Assembly (NCBI GenBank): GCA_003210135.1
Contig: QCNK01000002.1
Coordinates: forward strand, 41,211-105,210
Origin: Prochlorococcus sp. AG-424-P23
Lineage (GTDB): Bacteria > Cyanobacteriota > Cyanobacteriia > PCC-6307 > Cyanobiaceae
Direction: 5' to 3'
DNA length: 64,000 nucleotides
The notes under the pieces are model-generated. The model did not search any database. It worked only from the letters and a program-made list of their open reading frames with translations, and was not told where the DNA came from. A program made the position numbers and the translations under genes. Position 1 is the stretch's first letter. Each line of letters begins with the position of its first letter. This document shows, piece after piece, positions 55,969-63,179 of this stretch.

Positions 55969-56116
55969 ATACTAAGATAACTCTATAAAAAATGTTCTTA
56001 GTTAAAAAGATCTCCAAAAAGATTTCTTTATTTCAAAATATTTCCAAAAAAAAATTTTTATGGCACACATAAGGAACAAGATCTCGTTATTATGTTTACA
56101 TAAAGTAACTAAAAAA

Positions 56117-56227
56117 ATGGATTTTATTTCTAAAAGCCAAGGATACATTCCTCTAAAAGCAGTCCCTTACATATTTTTCCTAGCTGTTGTACTAAGTATT
56201 ACAACTTCAACTAATACATTTGTCTAA
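56117..56227 (+). CDS. 36-aa single-helix membrane microprotein (not in ORF track)
   Basis: MDFISKSQGYIPLKAVPYIF then FLAVVLSITTSTNTFV: one helix with a soluble N-terminal part. An in-frame ATG at 56060 would give 55 aa; 56117 is preferred for composition. It is 40 bases before the carotenoid-isomerase-like gene and possibly co-transcribed. Confidence 0.45.
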   Translation: MDFISKSQGYIPLKAVPYIFFLAVVLSITTSTNTFV

Positions 56228-56266
56228 AACTTTTTAGTTTTACGAGAAGAGTTAAGTAAATATTTA

Positions 56267-57796
56267 ATGAAAAAGTACGATGTTGTAATAGTAGGTAGTG
56301 GAATAGGTGGATTATGTTGTGGTTCTCTTTTGGCCTTATCAGGCAAAAAAGTTCTTATATGTGAAGCACATACCCAGCCTGGAGGTGTAGCTCACAGTTT
56401 CAATAAAAAAGGTTATATTTTTGAATCAGGTCCTTCATTGTGGAGTGGAATAGGTAAATGGCCCACAACTAATCCACTAGGGCAAATTCTTAAATTACTT
56501 GATGAAGAAGTTGAACTATTTCAATACAAAGGTTGGCAAGTAATTGTCCCAGAAGGCAATTTTAATCTTGATGTTGGGGAAGAACCTTTTAAAAAAACAA
56601 TTAAAACTTTAAGAGGTGAGAAATCTGTTAAAGAATGGGAATCATTTATTTCCGGAATTAAACCTCTTAGCCGAATAATAAATGAAATACCTTTACTCTC
56701 ATTTTCTCCCGAATCAATAAATTTCTTAGATCTAATAAATTTAACCTCAAAATTTTTACCTAATATCAATCAAATACCAAAAATTAATAAGGGCTTTGGG
56801 AATTTAGTTAATAAACATCTAGAGGATCCTTTTCTCAGAAATTGGGTTGATTTATTGAGCTTTTTGATAAGTGGTATGTCAATGCATGATACTAATACAG
56901 CTGCGATGGCTACTTTATTTAATGAGTGGTTTGAACCAAATTCATACCTTGAATACCCTAAAGGAGGTAGTGAATCAATCGTAAACGCCTTAATTAATGG
57001 ATTTAAAAAAAATGGAGGAGAATTAATTCTCTCTTCGAGAGTAAAGACAATTAACTTTAATAAAAATTTAGCAACAGGTATAACTCTTGATAATGGTTCT
57101 AGTTATAGTTGTGAGTCTGTTGTCACGAACACTGATGTTTGGAATCTAAAAAAGTTAATTCCAAATAAAATTTCAAAAAAATGGAATACAAAAGTTTTGA
57201 ACCCTAATAAATGTGATTCTTTCCTACATATACATTTAGGTTTTAATGCTGATGGTCTTCAAGATTTGCCAATACATGCGATACATGTTGATGAGTGGAA
57301 AAAAGGTATAACTGCAGAAAGAAATATAGCTGTATTCTCAATCCCATCTGTTTTAGATAAAAATATGGCCCCTAAAGGGAAACATGTTCTTCATGGATAT
57401 ACTCCCGCAAATGAACCTTGGGAAATTTGGGAAAACTTAAATCCAAAGGAATTAGAATATAGAAATTTGAAAGAAGAAAGATGTTCAATATTCCTTAATG
57501 CAATTCGAAAATTCATCCCTGACATAGATGAAAGGATTGATATAAAGATGCTAGGAACCCCAATCACTCATAAAAAATTCACCAATACTTATTGCGGTAG
57601 TTACGGCCCTGCATTATCTGCAGCAAAAGGTCTTTTCCCAGGCTGCAAAACTCCAGTGAAAAATTTATTTACTTGCGGTGCCAGTACATTTCCAGGTATT
57701 GGAATTCCTGCTGTTTCAGCAAGTGGTGCTTACGCAGCCGAAAAAATTATTGGTAAAAAAGAATTTAAAACACTTCTTAAGAAAATAAATTTATGA
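56267..57796 (+). CDS. CrtISO/phytoene-desaturase-family FAD oxidoreductase
   Basis: 509-aa flavoprotein related to carotenoid cis-trans isomerase (CrtH) and CrtI-type desaturases. The FAD site is VVIVGSGIGGLCCGSLLALS with the E/R end ICEAHTQPGGVAHSF. The C-terminal FPGCKTPVKNLFTCGASTFPGIGIPAVSASG (in parts) is the family signature. The substrate may be poly-cis-lycopene or another lipid-like polyene. Which of the several Prochlorococcus homologues it is cannot be decided here. Confidence 0.82.
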   Translation: MKKYDVVIVGSGIGGLCCGSLLALSGKKVLICEAHTQPGGVAHSFNKKGYIFESGPSLWSGIGKWPTTNPLGQILKLLDEEVELFQYKGWQVIVPEGNFNLDVGEEPFKKTIKTLRGEKSVKEWESFISGIKPLSRIINEIPLLSFSPESINFLDLINLTSKFLPNINQIPKINKGFGNLVNKHLEDPFLRNWVDLLSFLISGMSMHDTNTAAMATLFNEWFEPNSYLEYPKGGSESIVNALINGFKKNGGELILSSRVKTINFNKNLATGITLDNGSSYSCESVVTNTDVWNLKKLIPNKISKKWNTKVLNPNKCDSFLHIHLGFNADGLQDLPIHAIHVDEWKKGITAERNIAVFSIPSVLDKNMAPKGKHVLHGYTPANEPWEIWENLNPKELEYRNLKEERCSIFLNAIRKFIPDIDERIDIKMLGTPITHKKFTNTYCGSYGPALSAAKGLFPGCKTPVKNLFTCGASTFPGIGIPAVSASGAYAAEKIIGKKEFKTLLKKINL

Positions 57797-57913
57797 ATCA
57801 AGTTCTTTTTTATAACTCTACAAATACTTAGTTAAGAAATAAGAATAAAAAAAGCAAAAACGTTTAATAATGATAATCTTTATCTGAACATAAACTTAAC
57901 TTATAGCTCTTAT

Positions 57914-58117
57914 ATGTTTTTCTTATCAATTCCTCAAGCCTGGCATTTAGTTGGCACTTGGTCAGAACAACTTCCAAGCGAGTCAAATCTTATAGGAATG
58001 GGCCAAACAGAACTAATGATGACATTACATTCTATATTCGTTCCTCTTTTAATTGTAATTTCATATTACCTATTCAATAGCATTAGTAAAAACGAATCAA
58101 AGAATATTAAAGGATGA
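57914..58117 (+). CDS. small membrane protein, 67 aa
   Basis: Soluble-type N-terminus (FLSIPQAWHLVGTWSEQLPS), then one clear helix (LMMTLHSIFVPLLIVISYYLF) and a Lys-rich tail. No family is recognised. It is on the same strand as the CrtISO-like gene and convergent with the 96-aa ORF. Confidence 0.5.
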   Translation: MFFLSIPQAWHLVGTWSEQLPSESNLIGMGQTELMMTLHSIFVPLLIVISYYLFNSISKNESKNIKG

Positions 58118-58128
58118 TCCTTTAAGGT

Positions 58129-58419
58129 TTATTTAGCTGAACTTCTTCTAACTACTTTTCTGCCTGTAGAAGTATCAACTCCGCTTGAATCTTTAGTTTG
58201 TGAATTAGTTTCAACATTATCAACATCACTCTTATCCATTTCTGCGCAAACACCAACTACCATGGCAGCTTGCATTTGATCTGGCAAATCTCCAATAGTT
58301 AATAAAGCCTTTAAAACTAATTGAAGTCGAGTTTGCCGATCAATTTCTGGTCTTAGTTTTTTTACAGTATTCCAAAGTTCTTGGGTAACTTCTTTTAAAA
58401 GTTCTCGATCTACAGCCAA
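58129..58419 (-). CDS. conserved picocyanobacterial protein, 96 aa
   Basis: N-terminal helical domain (ELLKEVTQELWNTVKKLRPE, then RLQLVLKALLTIGDLPDQMQ) and a polar Ser/Asp-rich tail ending in RRSSAK. It resembles a small family (TIGR03894, by memory) restricted to Prochlorococcus and marine Synechococcus. No activity is known. Confidence 0.65.
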   Translation of the reverse strand: MAVDRELLKEVTQELWNTVKKLRPEIDRQTRLQLVLKALLTIGDLPDQMQAAMVVGVCAEMDKSDVDNVETNSQTKDSSGVDTSTGRKVVRRSSAK

Positions 58420-58509
58420 ATTAAAACCTTCTTATCTTTCTACTAATCTAACAAAAAATTGGATCTCGTAAAATAATATTCAATAAAAAGATTGTTAGTT
58501 GATATTTTT

Positions 58510-58716
58510 CTAAACGAATACAAGTTGCATCTGTTGATGCAATTCATTCTTCTCATGCAAAAGTTCATCTTTTTCAATCTTTTTTAGAGTAAAAGTTCCA
58601 TGAAATTTTTTTTGAATCTTTATTGGAGTATTTTCAAACTTTGCATTCTTACTTATTAAATAATTCCACTCTTTTGAATTAAAAGGGGCATAAGGAGAAG
58701 ATGAAATCACTTTCAT
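58510..58716 (-). CDS. small hypothetical protein behind a LexA-like palindrome, 68 aa
   Basis: Soluble basic protein (SSSPYAPFNSKEWNYLISKN, then HGTFTLKKIEKDELLHEKNE) with no recognised domain. Its ATG (58716) is 7 bases from a perfect 38-bp palindrome containing two overlapping LexA-box-like sites, and the predicted -10 (TATAGT, 58761-58756) runs into it. It is therefore a candidate DNA-damage-inducible gene; its function is unknown. Confidence 0.6.
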   Translation of the reverse strand: MKVISSSPYAPFNSKEWNYLISKNAKFENTPIKIQKKFHGTFTLKKIEKDELLHEKNELHQQMQLVFV

Positions 58717-58722
58717 ATCTTA

Positions 58723-58760
58723 ATAGTAAATCTGTACTAATATTAGTACAGATTTACTAT
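58723..58760. promoter_or_regulatory. perfect 38-bp palindrome with paired LexA-box-like operators
   Basis: The sequence from 58723 to 58760 equals its own reverse complement with no loop. Each half contains a 13/14 match to the cyanobacterial LexA box AGTACWNWTGTACT: AGTAAATCTGTACT (58725-58738) and AGTACAGATTTACT (58745-58758). It covers the -10 and start region of the 68-aa gene. It lacks a T-run, so it is not a terminator. The 256 bases on its far side, up to 59016, hold no gene. Confidence 0.7.
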
Positions 58761-59016
58761 AGTGCAATAACTCTGTCCGCTTATCTTGATATAAAAGTAT
58801 CCTTGATAATTGATTGATTTTTTTTATCTAATTTACAAGATTTATAAGTTCTATAAATGAATTAACGTATAATTCATTACCTATTAATGCCTTTTTTTAG
58901 TGACTTAAGACTTTTCTCACTTAAAAACCTTCTAAATAAGTAAATTTGTTGAAATTAACATTGACAAGATATATTTAGTATTCCTTCCTATAAAAGTAAT
59001 AATGAATTGATCAAAA

Positions 59017-59325
59017 ATGCTTCTTAGTAATGCAAAAAGACTTAAGATCCAAGGAATAATTAAAAGAATTGCTCAAGATAAATCAATTACATTAGAAGAG
59101 AGGATATATGTTGAGAAATTTGCTCAACATAATTCGTCAATTTCTCTTTGGCTGAAAAAAGCTAACAGCTTTAGAAGGAATGGTGCAAAAAATGATGGGG
59201 GTATTGATAACCTCTTACAATCATTTGGGATAGATGGACTAGATAAAGAAAATCATTTCAATCCAAATGAAGATGATATATCGGATTGGTTTGGCGGTGC
59301 TCCTGGTTGGCTAAGAAGAAGCTAG
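59017..59325 (+). CDS. conserved-type hypothetical protein, 102 aa
   Basis: N-terminal helical repeat-like region (AKRLKIQGIIKRIAQDKSIT, then LEERIYVEKFAQHNSSISLW), a Gly/Asp-rich linker and a distinctive tail DDISDWFGGAPGWLRRS. This pattern recurs in my memory of picocyanobacterial hypotheticals. A TTGACA at 58961 has no -10 at correct spacing. The 284 bases after it hold no supported gene. Confidence 0.62.
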   Translation: MLLSNAKRLKIQGIIKRIAQDKSITLEERIYVEKFAQHNSSISLWLKKANSFRRNGAKNDGGIDNLLQSFGIDGLDKENHFNPNEDDISDWFGGAPGWLRRS

Positions 59326-59609
59326 ATTCATTAATTATTCAACTTATCCAGGCTATCTTACACAAATATATACTCATAAAAGATATAAATGCCCAAAAAA
59401 CCCATGGTATAAATTTAATCGGAACTAAATATTTTTTTGAAAAGGTTTTCATATAGATTTTTCTTTTAGATTATTTCTTCCCTACCGTATTTGAAAATAG
59501 GTTTAATTGCTCTATTTAGCTCTATTTAAAAATTAAACAATATTCGAAACCTCAAAGATATTAAATCACTTTAATTAGATGAAAGTTAATCAGCCTTAAT
59601 CATCACTAT

Positions 59610-59750
59610 CTAAGCAACTTTATCTTCAATGTTCCTTGTAAAATTTACTATTTTTGCCTCATCATGGTCTGAATCATTCCAATATTTTATAAGTCTTTCT
59701 AATTCATCAATCCTCTTTTTTGCATTTGCAATTTTTTCAGTAGTTGTCAT
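59610..59750 (-). CDS. 46-aa helical microprotein (not in ORF track)
   Basis: MTTTEKIANAKKRIDELERL followed by IKYWNDSDHDEAKIVNFTRN: heptad-patterned helix, then an acidic turn. ATG 59750, stop 59610. The clean amphipathic pattern argues for a real gene. Function unknown. Confidence 0.55.
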   Translation of the reverse strand: MTTTEKIANAKKRIDELERLIKYWNDSDHDEAKIVNFTRNIEDKVA

Positions 59751-59896
59751 ATAAAATTTTTATCTATCCAATTAATGCATGAAAAAAAAATATTTCAATG
59801 GAAGTAATAATTTTTAGAGTATAAATATTAATTTTTGGTTAATTAGTTAAATACATTATGGTCCTGGAGCTGCTAAGTAATTATACTTAAAGAAAA

Positions 59897-60415
59897 ATGA
59901 AGGTTATGAAGAAATTAAATTCTTTGATTTTGAATAGTACTGTTAACTTTTTAGACTTCATATACTCTGGTAGATCTTTACAAAGATTTTGGGTTTTAGA
60001 AGTAATAGCTAGATCACCTTATTTTGCATTTCTTTCAGTTCTTCATTTTAAAGAATCCCTGGGAATTAAAAATGAAAAAACAATGATTTTAATGAAGGAA
60101 CATTTTTATCAAGCTATTAACGAAACTGAGCATCTTAAAGAAATGGAGAAAAGAGGAGGAGATAGGTTCTGGATTGATAGATTTTTTGCGAGACACCTTG
60201 TGCTTGTCTATTACTGGATCATGGTTTTTTATTATTTCTTCTCTCCAGCTAATGCTTATGATGTCAATATAAAAATCGAAGAACATGCATTTGAAACTTA
60301 TTCCAAATATTTAATAGATAATCCGAATGATCAAAAAATAAAAGAAATTGCTCAAGATGAATTAAATCATGTCCAAGAACTTAACCAAGCTTTGTCAATG
60401 CTTACTACAGTTTAG
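59897..60415 (+). CDS. ptox: plastoquinol terminal oxidase (PTOX, alternative oxidase family)
   Basis: 172-aa di-iron oxidase at the thylakoid membrane that moves electrons from plastoquinol to O2, protecting photosystem II under excess light. The ligands are seen in order: Glu35 in WVLEVIARSPYFAFLS, Glu76/His79 in NETEHLKEM, Glu in IEEHAFETY, and ExxH in DELNHVQEL. It is short compared with plant PTOX because plant extensions are missing. Its 3' end overlaps the convergent NdhF-like gene by 4 bases. Confidence 0.9.
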   Translation: MKVMKKLNSLILNSTVNFLDFIYSGRSLQRFWVLEVIARSPYFAFLSVLHFKESLGIKNEKTMILMKEHFYQAINETEHLKEMEKRGGDRFWIDRFFARHLVLVYYWIMVFYYFFSPANAYDVNIKIEEHAFETYSKYLIDNPNDQKIKEIAQDELNHVQELNQALSMLTTV

Positions 60416-60846
60416 ATTATTGCTGAGAAATCTATTAGCAATATTGATAGCATCACCGAAGAAGATATGAATCCTAAGCTAATCATCAATGAGACATAAC
60501 CTTTTTTTCTAGGCAATTTATAAAAAGATATTCCAATAATTAATATCATTATTAATGAGAAAAAAATTATAATTTTTTCATTTACTAAATTAAGATGCAT
60601 AACTAAATTTTTTTCTTCAAAAAATTTGAGAAATTCAGATAAAACTAATTCTTCTTCTATTTTTTTTAAATAGTCAAATGAGCTTATAAAAGCAGAACTT
60701 AATAAAGATAAAGCAACCAATGCAGAAACTGGTTTTGTTAACCTGTTAAGTGTTCTGTTAAAACTTATCAATAAAATAAAAATAAATAAAGAGGTTACTA
60801 AAGGTATTAAAGGTATAAGAGTTATCGAATTTATGAAATTTACCAC
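60412..60846 (-). CDS. stand-alone NdhF/NuoL N-terminal-like membrane protein
   Basis: 144 aa with about four helices. The start TLIPLIPLVTSLFIF then LLISFNRTLNRLTKPVSALVA parallels the N-terminus of NdhF (LIPLLP..LISFNK..NKL..PSA), the large proton-pumping subunit of NDH-1. The frame ends with a normal stop after helix four, so the antiporter core is absent. It could be a truncated paralogue or an independent small subunit. Its pairing with PTOX, another plastoquinone-linked protein, may be meaningful. Confidence 0.65.
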   Translation of the reverse strand: MVNFINSITLIPLIPLVTSLFIFILLISFNRTLNRLTKPVSALVALSLLSSAFISSFDYLKKIEEELVLSEFLKFFEEKNLVMHLNLVNEKIIIFFSLIMILIIGISFYKLPRKKGYVSLMISLGFISSSVMLSILLIDFSAII

Positions 60847-60993
60847 GAAAATAATATATATCTAACTTAAAATTTTATATTATTTCGACGCATTATTTTA
60901 TTAAATAAGATTTTTTAAAATCTTAAATGTAATTAGTACCTATTGCATTCTGTGTAAATTGATACCAAAATTTAATTAGTATTGAAAAATAAA

Positions 60994-61095
60994 ATGTTAG
61001 CCATTTCTGAAATTATTATTGCAAGTGCCATCTTCCTAGGAATTGTATATTGGGAAGTTAAATTCCTATATACCAAAACTACTGTAGCGAAATAA
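60994..61095 (+). CDS. 33-aa single-helix membrane microprotein (not in ORF track)
   Basis: MLAISEIIIASAIFLGIVYW followed by EVKFLYTKTTVAK: one helix and a basic soluble end. ATG 60994, stop 61095. No known low-molecular-weight photosystem subunit matches. Confidence 0.45.
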   Translation: MLAISEIIIASAIFLGIVYWEVKFLYTKTTVAK

Positions 61096-61212
61096 CTTCT
61101 CTCAAAACAGGAAAGTTAAAAAACATAGAAAATTTAAATAAAATTTAAGAATTTAAGTTGACAAAAAAAACGATATATATGAGAGAATAAACACAAAGAT
61201 TCAAGCCCTCAA

Positions 61213-61350
61213 ATGAGCGAAGTCCAAAATCCTAAAACTAATTCAACTCAGCAGCAGCAACAACAACAACAGCAATCCTATTCAGAAAGCAAAATTAATT
61301 CTGCAGAGAGTGAGAGGCTATACCTTGAGATGAAAGAGGCTTGGCTTTAA
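61213..61350 (+). CDS. 45-aa polyglutamine microprotein (not in ORF track)
   Basis: Contains nine consecutive Gln encoded by mixed CAG/CAA codons, flanked by MSEVQNPKTNST and SYSESKINSAESERLYLEMK. Mixed codons mean that the Gln run is kept at protein level and is not a simple DNA repeat. A TTGACA lies 50 bases upstream, and a CCCTC..GAG-like leader is not present. Function unknown. Confidence 0.6.
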   Translation: MSEVQNPKTNSTQQQQQQQQQSYSESKINSAESERLYLEMKEAWL

Positions 61351-61459
61351 ATCTAATTCGTGTTTTAAATAATATTTCTAAAAATTTGTAAAAATTTTTT
61401 TTTAATTTTGAAGTAATCGATACTTTTTTATTTTTTATAACCTCTAAATTTTTGTTTAA

Positions 61460-61606
61460 TTGCAAAGTAAGCTTTTGAGAAAACTAAAGCAACTAGAGAA
61501 AATCAATGGAAGACTCGCAATGGGAGGGTTGATATATTTAGTTTTTACAAAATTAGTTTCCAACCGTGGCGACATATTAGACCAACTTAAATCTTATTTG
61601 ATTTAA
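61460..61606 (+). CDS. hli: high-light-inducible (Hli/Scp) protein, short (not in ORF track)
   Basis: 48 aa from TTG 61460 (43 aa from TTG 61475). LEKINGRLAMGGLIYLVFTK carries the chlorophyll-binding motif ExxNGRxAMxG followed by one membrane helix, the defining Hli feature. Hlips bind chlorophyll and carotenoid and quench energy during light stress. It was missed because it is under 60 codons and has no ATG start. PTOX lies 1 kb upstream. Confidence 0.82.
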   Translation: MQSKLLRKLKQLEKINGRLAMGGLIYLVFTKLVSNRGDILDQLKSYLI

Positions 61607-61623
61607 AAAATCAATTGGAAGTA

Positions 61624-61716
61624 TTATCCAGGAATATTTCTTTCTATATAAGCGTCAGTTAAAGCTAAAATTAACCCCAATAATGTTGAAAATATAGCAA
61701 TTTCAGTTGATTCCAT
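61624..61716 (-). CDS. 30-aa single-helix membrane microprotein (not in ORF track)
   Basis: MESTEIAIFSTLLGLILALT then DAYIERNIPG: acidic N-terminus, one helix, short polar tail. The layout is like photosystem small subunits (PsaM-like size), but the residues do not match one I know. It is convergent with the Hli gene, 18 bases apart. Confidence 0.5.
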   Translation of the reverse strand: MESTEIAIFSTLLGLILALTDAYIERNIPG

Positions 61717-61785
61717 TTTATTTTTGAATTACCTCTAGTTTGCTAAATAATTCTAAGTTCGACAACAAGACTAATAACCTAGTAT

Positions 61786-61799
61786 AGTACATATATACT
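61786..61799 (+). promoter_or_regulatory. LexA-box-like operator before the DUF3104 gene
   Basis: AGTACATATATACT matches AGTACWNWTGTACT at 13 of 14 positions. It overlaps a -10-like TATAGT (61783-61788) that sits 18 bases after TCGACA. The ORF start (GTG 61814) is 15 bases downstream. Confidence 0.5.
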
Positions 61800-61813
61800 A
61801 TTAGCTATTTATT

Positions 61814-62062
61814 GTGATCTCAGCAACTCCTGAGTTTCTTTTCGTTAGGCCTGGTGATTATGTCGCAATTAAAAAAGAGAATTGCCAAAATACTAAGGAA
61901 AAGAATAAAAATTATTGGGTCGGTCAAGTTATCGACTGTATTGGAGGAGCTAGAAATCCAAATTCATGGACCTTGTTTCAAGTTGCCAATATTGATAATG
62001 GAGAGATCACTATAATCAACGCAGATATTGTAGAAAAAATTTTGAAACCTTCTGAAAGTTAA
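61814..62062 (+). CDS. DUF3104-family protein
   Basis: 82 aa, GTG start. FLFVRPGDYVAIKKENC, WVGQVIDCIGGARNPNSWTL and IINADIVEKILKP match the marine-picocyanobacterial DUF3104 family, probably an SH3-like beta fold. The function is not known. It has a LexA-like operator over its predicted promoter. Confidence 0.8.
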   Translation: MISATPEFLFVRPGDYVAIKKENCQNTKEKNKNYWVGQVIDCIGGARNPNSWTLFQVANIDNGEITIINADIVEKILKPSES

Positions 62063-62132
62063 GCTTATGGGTAATCAAATAAACTTCCTTCAGTATCACA
62101 AAAATAAAAGGCAAAATGTACGCTTAAAGGCA

Positions 62133-63023
62133 TCAACCCAGTTCCAAGCAGGCAAGTCCGTATACTTGATTCATTGGGCAGGGAGGTTGAATGCCTTTAT
62201 ACATTCTGTAAGTTTTTGATATTTCCTCAAATCCCAAACTTGATAAAAGATAATTTGCATAAGGATTCAGATTAGAGCAATCCAATAAGATTTGGGCATC
62301 TAAATCGCCAACTAAATCCCTTATTAATAATTCAGCAAGTGGTGGAGTATCCGCTAAAAGAGGTCCAATTCTCCAGCCTTGCTCATTATCCTCCAATACA
62401 CAAGGTCTTATCCTGCCAAATCCATGGCACATCCCATTGTTATCGATAATTGCACTGACATTCCCATAAGAATTTTGCAACCAGTCATTTAGAAAATGTG
62501 GTCTGGGACTAGGTTCTCTTTGATCATCATAAATTAAGACTGCTTCAGATAAAATTTTATTACCCGGGACAACTTTAAAAGAATGAAATTGATCTTTATA
62601 GAAATTTCTCAATGGCAAATCTTGAAAACCATTTAATTTCCATCGATTTGTAATGGAAGATTTTCTAAACCCCCATTTTGCATAATCATTCAATCTATCT
62701 GGGGCGGCCTCAAGACCAATACAATCAACATTTTTTAAATATTCGAGGGCATGTTTCCATAATCTCACTCCATATCCATTATTTCGGAATTCTTTCTTAA
62801 CGATAAATAGACCTATAAAACCATAAAAGGAATTATATTTTATACACGCAATTGAACCTATAGGATTATTGTCGAGACAAGCTACCCATACCCCTTGTTT
62901 ATCTGTATTTCTATAAATTGATACGTCATCCATTCCAGGAGAAAATCCTTCTAACCTTGCCCAGTTCGTTACTTCTGGTATTTCATTTAGAGATATCAAT
63001 CTAATTGAAAATTTTTCCTTCAT
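62133..63023 (-). CDS. two-domain GNAT acetyltransferase
   Basis: 296 aa. The first GNAT domain carries the acetyl-CoA loop RNNGYGVRLWKHALEYL near residue 80. The second half, with DDQREPSPRPHFLNDWLQN and FGRIRPCVLEDNEQGWRIGP, resembles the YitH-type GNAT-like domain. The acceptor is unknown. It is divergent from the aldehyde dehydrogenase gene. Confidence 0.82.
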   Translation of the reverse strand: MKEKFSIRLISLNEIPEVTNWARLEGFSPGMDDVSIYRNTDKQGVWVACLDNNPIGSIACIKYNSFYGFIGLFIVKKEFRNNGYGVRLWKHALEYLKNVDCIGLEAAPDRLNDYAKWGFRKSSITNRWKLNGFQDLPLRNFYKDQFHSFKVVPGNKILSEAVLIYDDQREPSPRPHFLNDWLQNSYGNVSAIIDNNGMCHGFGRIRPCVLEDNEQGWRIGPLLADTPPLAELLIRDLVGDLDAQILLDCSNLNPYANYLLSSLGFEEISKTYRMYKGIQPPCPMNQVYGLACLELG

Positions 63024-63179
63024 AGGAATATACTAACCAAGAAAATTTTGGATTTTTAAAGACAATATTAATAAATTTGATTATTTCTTATAAATCATTC
63101 ACTCTGATTAAAGTGGCTAAAAACCTTTGTTATTTAAAATTTATCCTCTGATATATTTAATACTATTGATAGAAATAAA

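Noticed and set aside
58723-58760. The 38-bp palindrome as a terminator
   Set aside because: It has no loop and no T-run on either strand, and lies at the 5' side of a gene.
58961-58994. TTGACA and TATAAA as a promoter for the 102-aa ORF
   Set aside because: The spacer is 22 bases, outside the usual 16-19.
40233-62062. Complete integrative element with a tyrosine recombinase
   Set aside because: No integrase, transposase, helicase or second intact att copy can be identified; only the decayed tRNA-Thr fragment supports past integration.
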